Assembly: GCF_016481275.1 (NCBI RefSeq) | Contig: NZ_JAEMNW010000007.1 | Coordinates: 124,001 to 188,000 of the forward strand | Direction of reading: 5' to 3' | Source: Antrihabitans auranticaus | Lineage (GTDB): Bacteria; Actinomycetota; Actinomycetes; Mycobacteriales; Mycobacteriaceae | DNA length: 64,000 bases | Program-made: the position numbers and the translations under genes | Notes under the pieces: model-generated | The model's database searches: none | What the model saw: the letters and a program-made list of their open reading frames with translations, nothing else | Told to the model about the DNA's origin: nothing | Shown: piece after piece, positions 1 to 10,367 of the stretch | Layout: each line of letters starts with the position of its first letter | How positions within the stretch are numbered: the first letter of the stretch is position 1

Positions 1-2
1 CG

Positions 3-2726
3 GTCGAGGTGGCGGCTCTACTTGCGCTCGGCGAGTTCGGTGCGGCACTGCCCACCGCACGGGCACGCGCAGCGCACGATCCACTCGACGAGGCTGCGCA
101 CTCCGAACTGATGCAGGTGCTCGTCGGAATGGGTTGCGAGGGGGACGCTCTCGAAGTTTTCGCGACGTTCCGGACCCGGCTTGCCGACGAATTGGGCGCG
201 GACCCGTCGAAGTCGCTTGTCGAACTGAACACCGCAATCTTGCGCGGCGAGAACGCAACCCGCCCGCCGGTGCGCGCCATCCCCAGTGCAATCGGTCTCC
301 GCGCGGCCCCGAATGCGCTCCTGGGACGTGCTGTCGACATCGCTGCCATCGAAGAACTGCTCGCCTCTGCTCGCGTCACGACCGTTCTCGGACCGGGCGG
401 TACCGGAAAGACGCGTATCGCCAACGAAATAGGTACGCGTTCAGCCAAGCGCAAGTCGGTCGTGCTGGTCGAACTCGCATCTGTGCGCAGTGGAAACGAC
501 GTCGTCGCGGCGATCAGCGCAACACTCGGTGTCAGCGAAGTCGTCGTCGAACCCGGAAGCTTGACGCGAGCGCGGGTCCACACGATCCGGGAACGCCTGC
601 GCGAGGCCGTATCCGCGCGGCCGATGGTGCTGATTCTCGACAACTGCGAGCACGTGATCGACGACGTCGCGGAGGTCGTCGCCGACCTCGTGTCCGTCAG
701 CACCGGACTCACCGTCCTGACAACCAGCCGAGCACCGCTGATGATCACCGCGGAAGCGGTGTACCCGCTGCCGCCGTTGCAGATTGCCGAATCCGGATCG
801 CCGGCAACCGATCTGTTTCGGGCCCGCGCCAAAGCGGTGCGCCCCAACGCGCGGCTTGACCCCGCAGAGGTGACTCGGCTCTGCCGCACCCTGGACGGCT
901 TACCGCTCGCGATCGAACTGGCGGCCGCACGCGTCCGGACGATGAGCGTCGAGGACATCAACGTCGGCCTCGGTAATCGATTCGCGTTGCTCCGCAGCGG
1001 CGATCGCAGTTCGCCCGAGCGGCATCGCACGTTGCATGCCGTGATCGATTGGAGCTGGAATCTTCTCGACGCTGCTGAGCGTGCGGCGTTACGTCGATTG
1101 TGCCGATTCCCAGCGGGATTCACGCTCGACGCCGCCATCGCGACCGCAGAGTGGGGCGAGGTCGACGACGTCCACGCATCGCTGGACGGTCTCGTCAATC
1201 AGTCGATGCTCGCATTGACCGAACACGACGATCCGGTCGGCGTCCGCTATCACATGCTGGAAACCGTCCGCGAGTTCGGCGAGGAGCAACTCGTCGAAGC
1301 CGACGAAGTGATGGCGCGAATGTCCTCCTGGGCGCAGGATTTCGCAATCGGCATGGCAGGTGCCGTCCATTCGAACCGGCAGGTCGCAGCGGCGCTGCTC
1401 GTCGAGGCGGAGCACGACAACCTGCTCGCCGTCCTCCGGCACGCACTCGAGGTCGAGGATGCGCGAACCGTCTACACGGTCTTCGCCGCGCTCGGCGTGT
1501 TGTGGGCTGTGCGTGGCGCGCACTCGGAGGTTTTCACCTGGGCGCCAAGGATTCTCGCGATCGATCTGCGAGGCGCGGACGAAGCAGCAGTTCCAGCGAG
1601 CATGCTCGTCGCAAGCTACATGCTCGCCGGGATGCACCTGCTGCTCGGCGGCAACGTGCGGGCGGTCGCTCTGGCGCGCACGCGAATCCGGCGCAGCCGG
1701 CAACGTACCGACATGGACAGCGTGACTCGCCTGCACGCCGACCTCCTTCTGAGCCCCGTGAGTGGAAAGGGCGTCGCGCGGACGCTCGCCGTCGCAGTGC
1801 GGTCCGCGGACGAGTGGACCAGGACTACCGCCCTCGGGGCGAGGGCCAACATTCGGGAGAACATCGGCGACGTTCGCGGCTCCATCCGCGACGCAGAGAT
1901 GGTGCTGAAGCTGGCGACCGCTCGCGGAGACCGCTGGACCGCGTCGATGATCTGCCAGCATCTCGGCAGCGTGTACGGCCAGTCGGCACGGTACGCGGAG
2001 TCGGTCACCTACTACCGGCACGCTGTCGAGGCGCTGTACGACCTGCATGCCTGGAACGAAATCGCGCAGGTCCGGGCGTTCATCGGCGCCTCGCTGGTCG
2101 GCGTCGGCAAGGTCGAGGAGGCTCGTCGCGAACTGCAGGACCTACTCGGCGCCGACGGCGAGCCCACTGGTACCGATTGGTCCTCGCTGGGCGCCGGCAA
2201 CCCGCATCTCGCGGGGATCACAGGCAGCCTGGCCGAGGCAGACCTCGCCGAGGGCGACATCGACAGCGGCCTGGCAAGGTATCTGACGGCGCTCGCCTAT
2301 GCGGAATGGCCGGCGAACGAACTCACGCCGGGTCCGCTTTCGATACTGCTCGCGAGTGCGGCCGTGTCGGCACACGTGGTGCACGGTCGCGCGGCTGCGG
2401 TCGGCGATCTTGCGCGGGAATTGGGCGAGGCCGCGTCGGCAAGGCTGCGAAAGTTTCCCGACCTACCGCAACTCGGCTGTGTGGCAAGCGCACTCGGCAG
2501 CTATCGCATTGCGGCAGGCCAAGATCCCGAACTCGGTATGGAATTGCTTGCGCTCGCCCGCCGAATCGGCGCGCGGCAGGACTATCCGTCGATGCGGCTT
2601 GCCGGACACCTCGAGGCGGCCCGGTCAGTTCTCGGCGACGAAACCGTCAACCGGGAACTGAACCGAACCGCCAAGGTGCCGAGGACGACTGCGACGGCGA
2701 GGATCCTCGAGAACGTACGGATCTAG
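3..2726 (+). CDS. SARP/AfsR-family regulator, 5' end cut by window edge
   Basis: Transcriptional regulator of the BTAD plus STAND-ATPase type. The frame is open from base 3, so the N-terminal OmpR-like DNA-binding domain should lie to the left of the window. Visible in order (numbered from the GTG at 9): end of a bacterial transcriptional activation domain (about 1-75, with the ADELGADPS segment), an NB-ARC ATPase with Walker A GPGGTGKT near 128-135 and Walker B LILDNCEH near 204-211, the GLPLAIELAAARVR segment, then a long helical TPR-like C-terminal half to residue 905. Such proteins activate secondary-metabolite or transport genes. It converges on an ABC exporter and shares its stop codon CTAG with it. 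What it regulates is inferred from context only (see the direct repeats at 4571-4608). Confidence 0.85.
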   Translation, partial: VEVAALLALGEFGAALPTARARAAHDPLDEAAHSELMQVLVGMGCEGDALEVFATFRTRLADELGADPSKSLVELNTAILRGENATRPPVRAIPSAIGLRAAPNALLGRAVDIAAIEELLASARVTTVLGPGGTGKTRIANEIGTRSAKRKSVVLVELASVRSGNDVVAAISATLGVSEVVVEPGSLTRARVHTIRERLREAVSARPMVLILDNCEHVIDDVAEVVADLVSVSTGLTVLTTSRAPLMITAEAVYPLPPLQIAESGSPATDLFRARAKAVRPNARLDPAEVTRLCRTLDGLPLAIELAAARVRTMSVEDINVGLGNRFALLRSGDRSSPERHRTLHAVIDWSWNLLDAAERAALRRLCRFPAGFTLDAAIATAEWGEVDDVHASLDGLVNQSMLALTEHDDPVGVRYHMLETVREFGEEQLVEADEVMARMSSWAQDFAIGMAGAVHSNRQVAAALLVEAEHDNLLAVLRHALEVEDARTVYTVFAALGVLWAVRGAHSEVFTWAPRILAIDLRGADEAAVPASMLVASYMLAGMHLLLGGNVRAVALARTRIRRSRQRTDMDSVTRLHADLLLSPVSGKGVARTLAVAVRSADEWTRTTALGARANIRENIGDVRGSIRDAEMVLKLATARGDRWTASMICQHLGSVYGQSARYAESVTYYRHAVEALYDLHAWNEIAQVRAFIGASLVGVGKVEEARRELQDLLGADGEPTGTDWSSLGAGNPHLAGITGSLAEADLAEGDIDSGLARYLTALAYAEWPANELTPGPLSILLASAAVSAHVVHGRAAAVGDLARELGEAASARLRKFPDLPQLGCVASALGSYRIAAGQDPELGMELLALARRIGARQDYPSMRLAGHLEAARSVLGDETVNRELNRTAKVPRTTATARILENVRI

Positions 2727-3558
2727 GCCTTGCGCATGTACATCCGCACGGTCAGCGGTGCCATCACCGCGATGATCGCGGCGGCGCCGACGAGTGACCA
2801 CAGGACGTGGATGCCGAAGTGGCCGTCGTTCATCAATTCTCTTGCAGCACTGACGAGATGGCTGATCGGGTTGATGTTGACGAAGCTCTGCAGCCAGCCC
2901 GGCAGAGTCTCGACCTTGACGAAGGCATTGGACATGAACGTCAGCGGGAACAGGATGAGCATCGAAATGCCCTGCACCGATGATGCTTTCCGCATCGTGA
3001 CGCCCATGAACGCCCAGATCCAGCTGACTGCGAACGAGCAGACGATCACGAGCAGGCAGGCTGCGACTATGCCGACCGGTCCGCCTTCTGGACGGAAGCC
3101 CATCGCGAAGCCGACGACGAGCGTGATGGTCGTCGCGATGACGTATCGGATGACGTCAGCGAGCAGCGCTCCGGCAAGCGGCGAAATGCGCGCTATGGGA
3201 AGGGATTTGAATCGGTCGAACACGCCCTTGTCCATGTCCTCGCGCAGTTGGGTACCGGTCACGATGGACGTGGTGATCACGGTCTGCACGAGAATGCCGG
3301 GAATGATGATCGGCAGGTAACTCTTCACGTCGCCGGAAATCGCGCCGCCGAAGAGGTAGGTGAACATCAGCGTGAAGATGATCGGCTGGAGGGTGACGTC
3401 GAACAGTTGCTCGGGATTGTGCTTGATCTTCACGACACCGCGGTAGGCCATCGTGAACGAATTGGCAACGGCCTGTTTGATACTGACGCTGCTTGCGGCC
3501 GCAATCACGTCCGGCAGGTCGGTGCGCACGGTGGGCGCGGGGTCTTTCAAGACGGTGG

Positions 3559-3562
<4 letters not shown>
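2723..3562 (-). CDS. DrrB-like ABC-2 type exporter permease
   Basis: Integral membrane subunit of a drug or lipid exporter, 279 aa. I start it at the ATG at 3562 rather than farther upstream because that ATG overlaps the ATPase stop by 4 bp (ATGA) and because the frame upstream is the arginine-rich shadow of the ATPase. About six hydrophobic segments are visible, including PIIFTLMFTYLFGG near the N-terminus and a last one just before the terminal MYMRKA. The pattern and length match the ABC-2 permease family (daunorubicin DrrB type). It is translated with the ATPase gene. The substrate cannot be told from the sequence; in mycobacteria the closest family members export phthiocerol lipids. Confidence 0.88.
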
Positions 3563-4548
<986 letters not shown>

Positions 4549-4570
4549 GGCTACACCTTGAAGGCGAGCA

Positions 4571-4608
4571 CTTGCACGGACCTTGCACCGTTCTTGCGTG
4601 CGCTTGCA
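4571..4608. promoter_or_regulatory. Four helically phased CTTGC direct repeats, candidate SARP operator
   Basis: CTTGCA at 4571-4576, CTTGCA at 4582-4587, CTTGCG at 4593-4598 and CTTGCA at 4603-4608: steps of 11, 11 and 10 bp, one helical turn. On the minus strand they read TGCAAG and lie upstream of the exporter ATPase. On the plus strand the last copy ends 5 bp before a TAGGCT hexamer (4614-4619) upstream of the DUF5313 start. SARP regulators are known to bind direct repeats with 11-bp period next to the -10 element, and a SARP-type gene lies 2 kb away. That it binds here is inference. Confidence 0.5.
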
Positions 4609-4613
4609 GCCGG

Positions 4614-4619
4614 TAGGCT
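4614..4619 (+). promoter_or_regulatory. Putative -10 hexamer TAGGCT of the DUF5313 gene
   Basis: TAGGCT fits the actinobacterial TANNNT -10 consensus, 9 nt upstream of the ATG at 4629, giving a leader of only a few bases. No good -35 is found at 16-18 bp, where the CTTGC repeats sit instead, as would suit an activator-dependent promoter. Confidence 0.4.
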
Positions 4620-4628
4620 GAGCTGACT

Positions 4629-5015
4629 ATGAGCACCACGGCAGCGCCCACCAGACCGAGCCCGATTCAGTACGTCAAGTACAGCTACTGGGCAAAGCTG
4701 CCGGACTCCATGCAGGACTGGGTACGCCACGACCTCGCGGGCAAGGGTGCCGGCAGGCGAATGATCGTCCGGGCCACCATTCCCTGCGTGCTCTTGCTAT
4801 TGCCATTGGTGTTCATCCCGACGACGTGGGACGTCCGCGCCAGCATGACGCTGCCGATTCTGATTCCGTTCGTCTATTTCTCGGTCGCACTCAGCAAGAT
4901 CTACCGTCGGCACCGCCTCGAGCAGCACGGCCTGCCGGGTGACCTCGTCGACGAGCGCGAAAAGGTGCGGGACGCGGACATCCACCGCGCCTACCGCGAG
5001 CGGCACGGTCGCTAG
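4629..5015 (+). CDS. DUF5313-like membrane protein
   Basis: Small protein of 128 aa with two adjacent hydrophobic stretches (about residues 50-62 and 75-93), an N-terminal soluble segment with a YSYWAKLPDSMQDWVRHDLAG block, and a charged C-terminus. This layout matches the actinobacterial DUF5313 family, for which no function is established. It ends on a CTAG shared with menE, so the two genes overlap tail to tail by 4 bp. It is divergent from the DrrAB-like exporter, with the phased repeats between them; a role with the exporter is possible but unproven. Confidence 0.75.
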   Translation: MSTTAAPTRPSPIQYVKYSYWAKLPDSMQDWVRHDLAGKGAGRRMIVRATIPCVLLLLPLVFIPTTWDVRASMTLPILIPFVYFSVALSKIYRRHRLEQHGLPGDLVDEREKVRDADIHRAYRERHGR

Positions 5016-6151
5016 AAGAGCTCTCGTAGCGCGCGCTTGTCCACTTTGCCCGGGCCGCGTAGCGGCAACTCGTCGAGCAGTCTGATCTCGCGTGGCGCTG
5101 CCGTCGGATCGAGCTCGGCTTCGACGTGTCTGCGCAGGTCGGCGACCGTCAGTGCCGGGTCGCGGCTGACCACTGCCGCGACGACGCGTTCGCCCAACCG
5201 TTCGTCGGGTACGCCGAACACCGCACATTGGCGCACGTCAGGATGAGTGCCGAGCACCGCCTCGACCACCTGCGGAATCACAGTCAGGCCACCGGTGGAA
5301 ATTCCCTCGTCCAGGCGGCCGTGGACGGTCAGCACGCCGTCGGTGACAGACCCCGCGTCGTCGGTCCGAAACCAGCCGGGTTCGGCGAACGCGGGGTGTT
5401 CGGGCATACCGCGATAGCCGGAGGCGAGCATGCTCCCGCCCAGCAGAACCCTGCCCTCGTCGATGCGCAGGGTTGCGCCGTCGAGCGGCACGCCGTCGTA
5501 CACGCAGCCGCCGCAGGTCTCGCTCATGCCGTAGGTCCGGACGATCGTGATGCCTGCCGATTGCGCTTGCGTGAGAAGGCTCTTGGGGATCGCGGCACCG
5601 CCGATCATCACGGCGTCGAGGGTCGCGAGTGCAGCCGTCGCATCGTCGTGATCGAGAGTCTTGATCAGTTGCGTCGGGACGAGCGAGGTGTAGCGGCGCG
5701 GGCCGGGCATGGCGCTGACGGCAGCAATGAGGTCGGCGGGGTCGAATCCGTCGCTGACGTCGAGCACTGTCGGGAACGTTTCGGCGAGGATGCTGCGCAG
5801 CAAGATCTGTAGGCCCGCGACGTGCTGTGCGGGGAGGGCGAGCAGCCAGCTGCCGGGGCCACCCAAGCGCGCATGCGTTGCGTTCCCACTGGCTCGGAGA
5901 GCCGCTGCCGACAGTTGCGCGCCCTTCGGAGTGCCTGTCGTGCCCGAAGTGGCGACGACAATCGCGACGCCGTCCGCGATCGGTTCGCCCGCGCCGAGTG
6001 CTGTGGTCAGCCGGGCGGTCTCACGGGCGTCCTGGGCCGGAACGGGCAGGAGTGCGGGGCCCTTATCGGCCAAAGCGTCCCGAAGGTGGTCGAGAATGTC
6101 CAGCACCGATGGTCCGGCGGGGACCGGCAACGCGCGGAGCGTGCTCGTCAT
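5012..6151 (-). CDS. menE: MenE, o-succinylbenzoate-CoA ligase
   Basis: Activates o-succinylbenzoate with ATP and CoA for the MenB ring closure in menaquinone synthesis. 379 aa, short for the acyl-adenylate family, as is usual for actinobacterial MenE. AMP-binding signature VVATSGTTGTPKGA near residues 66-78; the later RTYGMSETCGG and GWFRTDDAG motifs are present, and the C-terminal GPGKVDKRALR holds the catalytic lysine. Its ATG at 6151 overlaps the stop of the upstream DUF3349 gene (ATGA), so it is the last gene of the pitA-DUF3349-menE run. Gene order matches the mycobacterial men block. Confidence 0.95.
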   Translation of the reverse strand: MTSTLRALPVPAGPSVLDILDHLRDALADKGPALLPVPAQDARETARLTTALGAGEPIADGVAIVVATSGTTGTPKGAQLSAAALRASGNATHARLGGPGSWLLALPAQHVAGLQILLRSILAETFPTVLDVSDGFDPADLIAAVSAMPGPRRYTSLVPTQLIKTLDHDDATAALATLDAVMIGGAAIPKSLLTQAQSAGITIVRTYGMSETCGGCVYDGVPLDGATLRIDEGRVLLGGSMLASGYRGMPEHPAFAEPGWFRTDDAGSVTDGVLTVHGRLDEGISTGGLTVIPQVVEAVLGTHPDVRQCAVFGVPDERLGERVVAAVVSRDPALTVADLRRHVEAELDPTAAPREIRLLDELPLRGPGKVDKRALRELF

Positions 6152-6450
6152 CCTCGTGCATCGGGGTCGTGGGACCAGCCGCCGAAGACGAGGTTGGCGC
6201 GGACGCGGTCGACATCGGTTTCACTGGGCAGTTCGTTGGTGACCTTGGTGATCATCACCTGGATGTCCGTCTTGGCGATCGGCAGATCGCCGAGATCGAT
6301 CAGTTCGGTCGCAATCTGGTGGACCTCTTCATCGGAGAGTCGGCGGCGCAGAAGTGCAAGCAGCGGAATGTAATCCGATTCTGGAACACCGTCTGGGTAG
6401 CCGGCGCGAAGCCAACCGATGATGTTGTTCAAGATGGGTGGTAGCGCCAT
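6148..6450 (-). CDS. DUF3349 protein, copy 1
   Basis: Cytoplasmic protein of 100 aa in the DUF3349 family (related to mycobacterial Rv0543c), function unknown. Carries the family block GWLRAGYPDGVPESDYIPLLALL followed by a helical region with a conserved LSDEEV. It overlaps menE by 4 bp and lies 12 bp downstream of a second, paralogous copy, which points to a local tandem duplication. Start ATG 6450 is the only one that preserves the family N-terminus. Confidence 0.85.
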   Translation of the reverse strand: MALPPILNNIIGWLRAGYPDGVPESDYIPLLALLRRRLSDEEVHQIATELIDLGDLPIAKTDIQVMITKVTNELPSETDVDRVRANLVFGGWSHDPDARG

Positions 6451-6462
6451 GGGTCGATCCGG

Positions 6463-6783
6463 TCAGTCTTCCGCCGAAGCCACGACCGGCCAACCGCCGG
6501 CGGCCAATTGCGCCGCCACCCGTTCGACATCGTTCTCGCCCGGCTGTTCCTTGGCGAGCCGGGCGATGGCTGCTTCGATCTCTTCGCGATCGATCTGACC
6601 GCCCTCTTCTTCACGCTCGGCGATGAGCTCGTCGACGACCTGCCGGACCTCGGTTTCGGTGAGCCTGCGGTGCAACACCGCGAACAGAGCGACGTAGTCT
6701 TCGCGCGGCACGCCGTTCGGGTATCCAGCTCTGAGCCATCCGACTGCCGATCGGAGGGAAAAGGATCTGGGTGCATTGGTCAC
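6463..6783 (-). CDS. DUF3349 protein, copy 2
   Basis: 106 aa paralogue of the next gene downstream: GWLRAGYPNGVPREDYVALF aligns almost residue for residue with copy 1, and RRLTETEV with RRLSDEEV. The GTG start at 6783 has an AAGGG ribosome site on the minus strand about 8 nt upstream. Mycobacteria are remembered to have one such gene here, so the second copy is a lineage feature. No enzymatic motif is visible; a small helical adaptor fold is the most that can be said. Confidence 0.83.
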   Translation of the reverse strand: MTNAPRSFSLRSAVGWLRAGYPNGVPREDYVALFAVLHRRLTETEVRQVVDELIAEREEEGGQIDREEIEAAIARLAKEQPGENDVERVAAQLAAGGWPVVASAED

Positions 6784-6822
6784 GCGGTGTGTGCCCTTTC
6801 GAGGTGGGCCAGGAGAGCTGGG

Positions 6823-7089
6823 CTAGAAGATGTGAATGCCGAAGTCGTGCGCAAGGAAGTTCTTCATGATGAACAGAATGCCGACGACGATGGCCGCAAT
6901 CACTGCAGAGAAGCAGCATATCGCGCCGACAGTGTGTGCAAGGCTGCGCTTTTCGACGGTCGCACCCGCGCCCTCGGCCGAAAGAAGCCGGACGCCGAAC
7001 GCGAATATCGTCGGCAGCCCCGCCCCGAGCAGAACGCCGACCGCAAGGATCTGCCAGAGCGAATTCAGTGTGTGGGTGAACGTTTCCAT
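6823..7089 (-). CDS. Small two-helix membrane protein next to Pit transporter
   Basis: 88 aa with two hydrophobic segments (about residues 13-31 and 54-75) and a short C-terminal tail ending in GIHIF. It sits 7 bp downstream of pitA and in the position of the small membrane gene Rv0544c of the mycobacterial locus. It is probably co-transcribed with the phosphate transporter; a role as a small accessory subunit is a guess from context only. Confidence 0.75.
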   Translation of the reverse strand: METFTHTLNSLWQILAVGVLLGAGLPTIFAFGVRLLSAEGAGATVEKRSLAHTVGAICCFSAVIAAIVVGILFIMKNFLAHDFGIHIF

Positions 7090-7096
7090 CGAATTC

Positions 7097-8272
7097 TCAG
7101 ATCTGTGCCGAGTGGCGCAGGTCGTTGTCGGAATCCGAGTCGTCGTTGCTGGGTTCCCAGGCCTCGTTGACGTTGCTGGTGTCGACGGGGTTGCGCCGCG
7201 ACCGAATGAACATGTACAGCGACGAGCCGATGAGGATCGCGGACACGACCAGCACGCCGGGCAGACCGCCGATCAGGTGGGCGATCAGCCAACAGAGTGC
7301 GCCCGCGGCAGCGGCGAAGGGCAGGGTGCACAGCCATGCGACGGCCAGGCGGCCTGCGACGCTCCAGCGCACCTCCGCGCCTTTGCCGAGTCCGGAACCC
7401 AGGATCGACCCGGTGGCGGTCTGTGTGGTCGACAGCGGAAGGCCGAAATGGCTCGACGTGAGAATGATCGTCGCGGACGACGTATCCGCCGCCAGGCCCT
7501 GGGGCGCTGCGATCTCGACGAGGCCCTTGCCCAGCGTCCTGATGATGCGCCAGCCACCGAGGTAGGTCCCGAGTGCGATGGCGAGCGCGCAGGTCAACTT
7601 CACCCAGAACGGCATGGGCGCGTCGGTCGTGATCGTGCCGTGCGCGACGAGGGCCAGGAAGATGATGCCCATCGTCTTCTGCGCGTCGTTGGTGCCGTGC
7701 GCGAGGGAGATCAGGGAAGCGGAGCCGATCTGGCCCCACCGGAAGCCCTTCTCCTTCGTTTCCTCGGGCACCTTGCGCGTCACCCGATAGACGGACCAGG
7801 TACCGATCGCGGCGACGAAAGCCGCAACGATGGGAGCAAGGACGGCGGGAATGGCGATTTTGCTGAGCACCCCGGACCACACGACGCCGTTCATACCCAG
7901 CGCAGCGATCGTTGCACCGATCAAGCCGCCGAAAAGTGCATGCGAAGAGCTGGACGGAATACCGAAAAGCCAGGTCGCAAGGTTCCACAGGATGCCGCCG
8001 ACCAGTCCTGCGAACACGACGATCAGCAGGTCCTGCCCGCCGACGCCACTGAGATTCACGATGCCCTTGGCAACGGTCGCCGCAACTTCGACAGAAAGGA
8101 ACGCACCTGCGAGATTCAGAACCGCGGACAGGGCAACCGCGACGCGGGGGCGCAATGCGCCGGTTGCGATAGATGTCGCCATCGCATTCGCGGTGTCGTG
8201 AAATCCGTTGGTGAAGTCGAAGACGAGTGCAGTGACGACAACGATGACCAGAACGACTAAGTCTGCGCTCAC
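7097..8272 (-). CDS. pitA: PitA-type low-affinity inorganic phosphate transporter
   Basis: Secondary transporter for phosphate (as metal phosphate with protons). 391 aa with about ten membrane segments. Both family signatures are present in inverted-repeat halves: an N-terminal DFTNGFHDTANAMAT and a central LAHGTNDAQKTMGI. The GTG start at 8272 follows a CACACT hexamer by 6 nt, so the transcript may be leaderless. It heads the run pitA, small membrane gene, DUF3349 pair, menE. Orthologous position to Rv0545c. Confidence 0.92.
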   Translation of the reverse strand: MSADLVVLVIVVVTALVFDFTNGFHDTANAMATSIATGALRPRVAVALSAVLNLAGAFLSVEVAATVAKGIVNLSGVGGQDLLIVVFAGLVGGILWNLATWLFGIPSSSSHALFGGLIGATIAALGMNGVVWSGVLSKIAIPAVLAPIVAAFVAAIGTWSVYRVTRKVPEETKEKGFRWGQIGSASLISLAHGTNDAQKTMGIIFLALVAHGTITTDAPMPFWVKLTCALAIALGTYLGGWRIIRTLGKGLVEIAAPQGLAADTSSATIILTSSHFGLPLSTTQTATGSILGSGLGKGAEVRWSVAGRLAVAWLCTLPFAAAAGALCWLIAHLIGGLPGVLVVSAILIGSSLYMFIRSRRNPVDTSNVNEAWEPSNDDSDSDNDLRHSAQI

Positions 8273-8336
8273 GCGATCAGTGTGCTTTACCCACTCGGCA
8301 TAAATCCAATCGGACCCGCCATCGAACGCGATTCTG

Positions 8337-8720
8337 TCAGGATCGGCTGTCCCTGCGGAGGGGGTGATCGTCGGGCACCTGGACGACCACGATCTTTACG
8401 CCGTCGGGATCGGTGATCCACAGTTCGTGCAGCCCCCACGACTCCCGTTTCGCCTCGCGGTCGATGCGGACGCCCTTCGCGGCAAGCTCGCTCTGCGCCT
8501 TAGCGATGTCCTTGACCTGCAGCCAGAGTGCACCCTCGAAGGTGTTCGAGGACCCGGAACCGCCGTGGTCGGCAACTTCGATCAGGCCCTGACCCGCGAA
8601 GAAGACTGTGCCACTTGCATATTCGCGGGAGATCGCCAGGCCGAGCACGTCTTTGTAGAAGGACAGCGTCGCCCGGTAGTTGGCAGGGCGAAGGATGATT
8701 CGACTACTCAATACCTGCAC
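8337..8720 (-). CDS. VOC-fold (glyoxalase/bleomycin resistance-like) protein
   Basis: 127 aa single-module VOC protein with the usual beta-alpha-beta-beta-beta halves: NYRATLSFYKDVLGL at the N-terminus and the later GLHELWITDPDGVKIVVVQ metal-site strand. The GTG start at 8720 has an AAGGAGG ribosome site 6 nt upstream. It lies between menB and pitA, as in the mycobacterial locus (Rv0546c). Substrate unknown; VOC proteins include glyoxalases, dioxygenases and antibiotic-binding proteins. Confidence 0.82.
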   Translation of the reverse strand: MQVLSSRIILRPANYRATLSFYKDVLGLAISREYASGTVFFAGQGLIEVADHGGSGSSNTFEGALWLQVKDIAKAQSELAAKGVRIDREAKRESWGLHELWITDPDGVKIVVVQVPDDHPLRRDSRS

Positions 8721-8756
8721 CGAAGGCCTCCTTGCCTGGATGTACTACCGACCCTG

Positions 8757-9659
<903 letters not shown>

Positions 9660-9700
9660 CCTACGGGGCCCGAAATCAGACAGCGTAAAACGTCGCAGGC

Positions 9701-9706
9701 TACGGT
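9701..9706 (+). promoter_or_regulatory. Putative -10 TACGGT for a leaderless transcript
   Basis: TACGGT ends exactly 6 nt before the ATG at 9713, so initiation would fall at the start codon itself. No ribosome site is present in the gap. Confidence 0.5.
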
Positions 9707-9712
9707 GCAGGT

Positions 9713-10357
9713 ATGAGTGAGCAACGCAGCGAGGCCGCGCCCGAGGTCGAGGAAGACGACCTGCGCAGCGACTTTCCCCGGATCCGCTCGGAGAAGGCCG
9801 GACCGTCGTTCGGGCCGTTCGTCGAGGCGTTGCGTCGCGTCCAGGACCTCGCGGTCTCCATCAAGGCTCCCGACGATGTCATCGACCAGGCTTTGCTGCA
9901 GGCCGAGGAACTCACCAAGCTCCTCGCGCCGTACGCGGCGGCCGAGGGGGTTTCGACGGCCGGGCGCGCGATCGAACTGCCCGGTCGCGGCAGCCTGTTG
10001 CTCCTACCGTGGACGATCGACCTGTTCGGTCCCGACGGCGTGCGCAGCCGCGGCGAATTCAGCCGCTACCACGTCGGCGGCAACAGTGCGGTCCACGGCG
10101 GCGTCCTGCCGCTGCTGTTCGACGACCTCTGCGGCATGATCACCTTCGCCGCGGGCCGCGCGATCAGCCGCACCGGATACCTGCACGTCAACTACCGCAA
10201 AGTGACGCCGATCAACAAGCCGTTGCTCGTCGAAGGCCGAGTGGATCGGGTCGACGGCCGCAAGACCTTCATCACCTGCGAACTGCGCGACGAATCCGGC
10301 GCTGTGCTCGCCGATTGCGAAGCGCTGATGATCAAGTTGCTGCCCGGCCAGCCGTAG
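9713..10357 (+). CDS. Hotdog-fold (PaaI-like) thioesterase, candidate DHNA-CoA hydrolase
   Basis: 214 aa. The C-terminal two thirds form a hotdog domain with RYHVGGNSAVHGGVLPLLFDDLCG, containing the HGG loop and the Asp that PaaI/YdiI-type thioesterases use, and the later GYLHVNYRKVTPINKPL strand. The N-terminal 80 residues are helical. The gene lies between menB and menC and reads toward menC, 10 bp away. Menaquinone synthesis needs a thioesterase that frees DHNA from CoA after MenB, and in E. coli and cyanobacteria hotdog enzymes do this. Assigning that step here is inference from fold and position. Probably translated from a leaderless mRNA. Confidence 0.85.
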   Translation: MSEQRSEAAPEVEEDDLRSDFPRIRSEKAGPSFGPFVEALRRVQDLAVSIKAPDDVIDQALLQAEELTKLLAPYAAAEGVSTAGRAIELPGRGSLLLLPWTIDLFGPDGVRSRGEFSRYHVGGNSAVHGGVLPLLFDDLCGMITFAAGRAISRTGYLHVNYRKVTPINKPLLVEGRVDRVDGRKTFITCELRDESGAVLADCEALMIKLLPGQP

Positions 10358-10360
10358 TCT
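10355..10360 (+). promoter_or_regulatory. Putative -10 TAGTCT upstream of menC
   Basis: TAGTCT begins with the TAG stop codon of the thioesterase gene and ends 7 nt before the menC GTG at 10368, which fits a second, leaderless transcript for menC inside the pair. Confidence 0.4.
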
Positions 10361-10367
10361 CGAAAGC

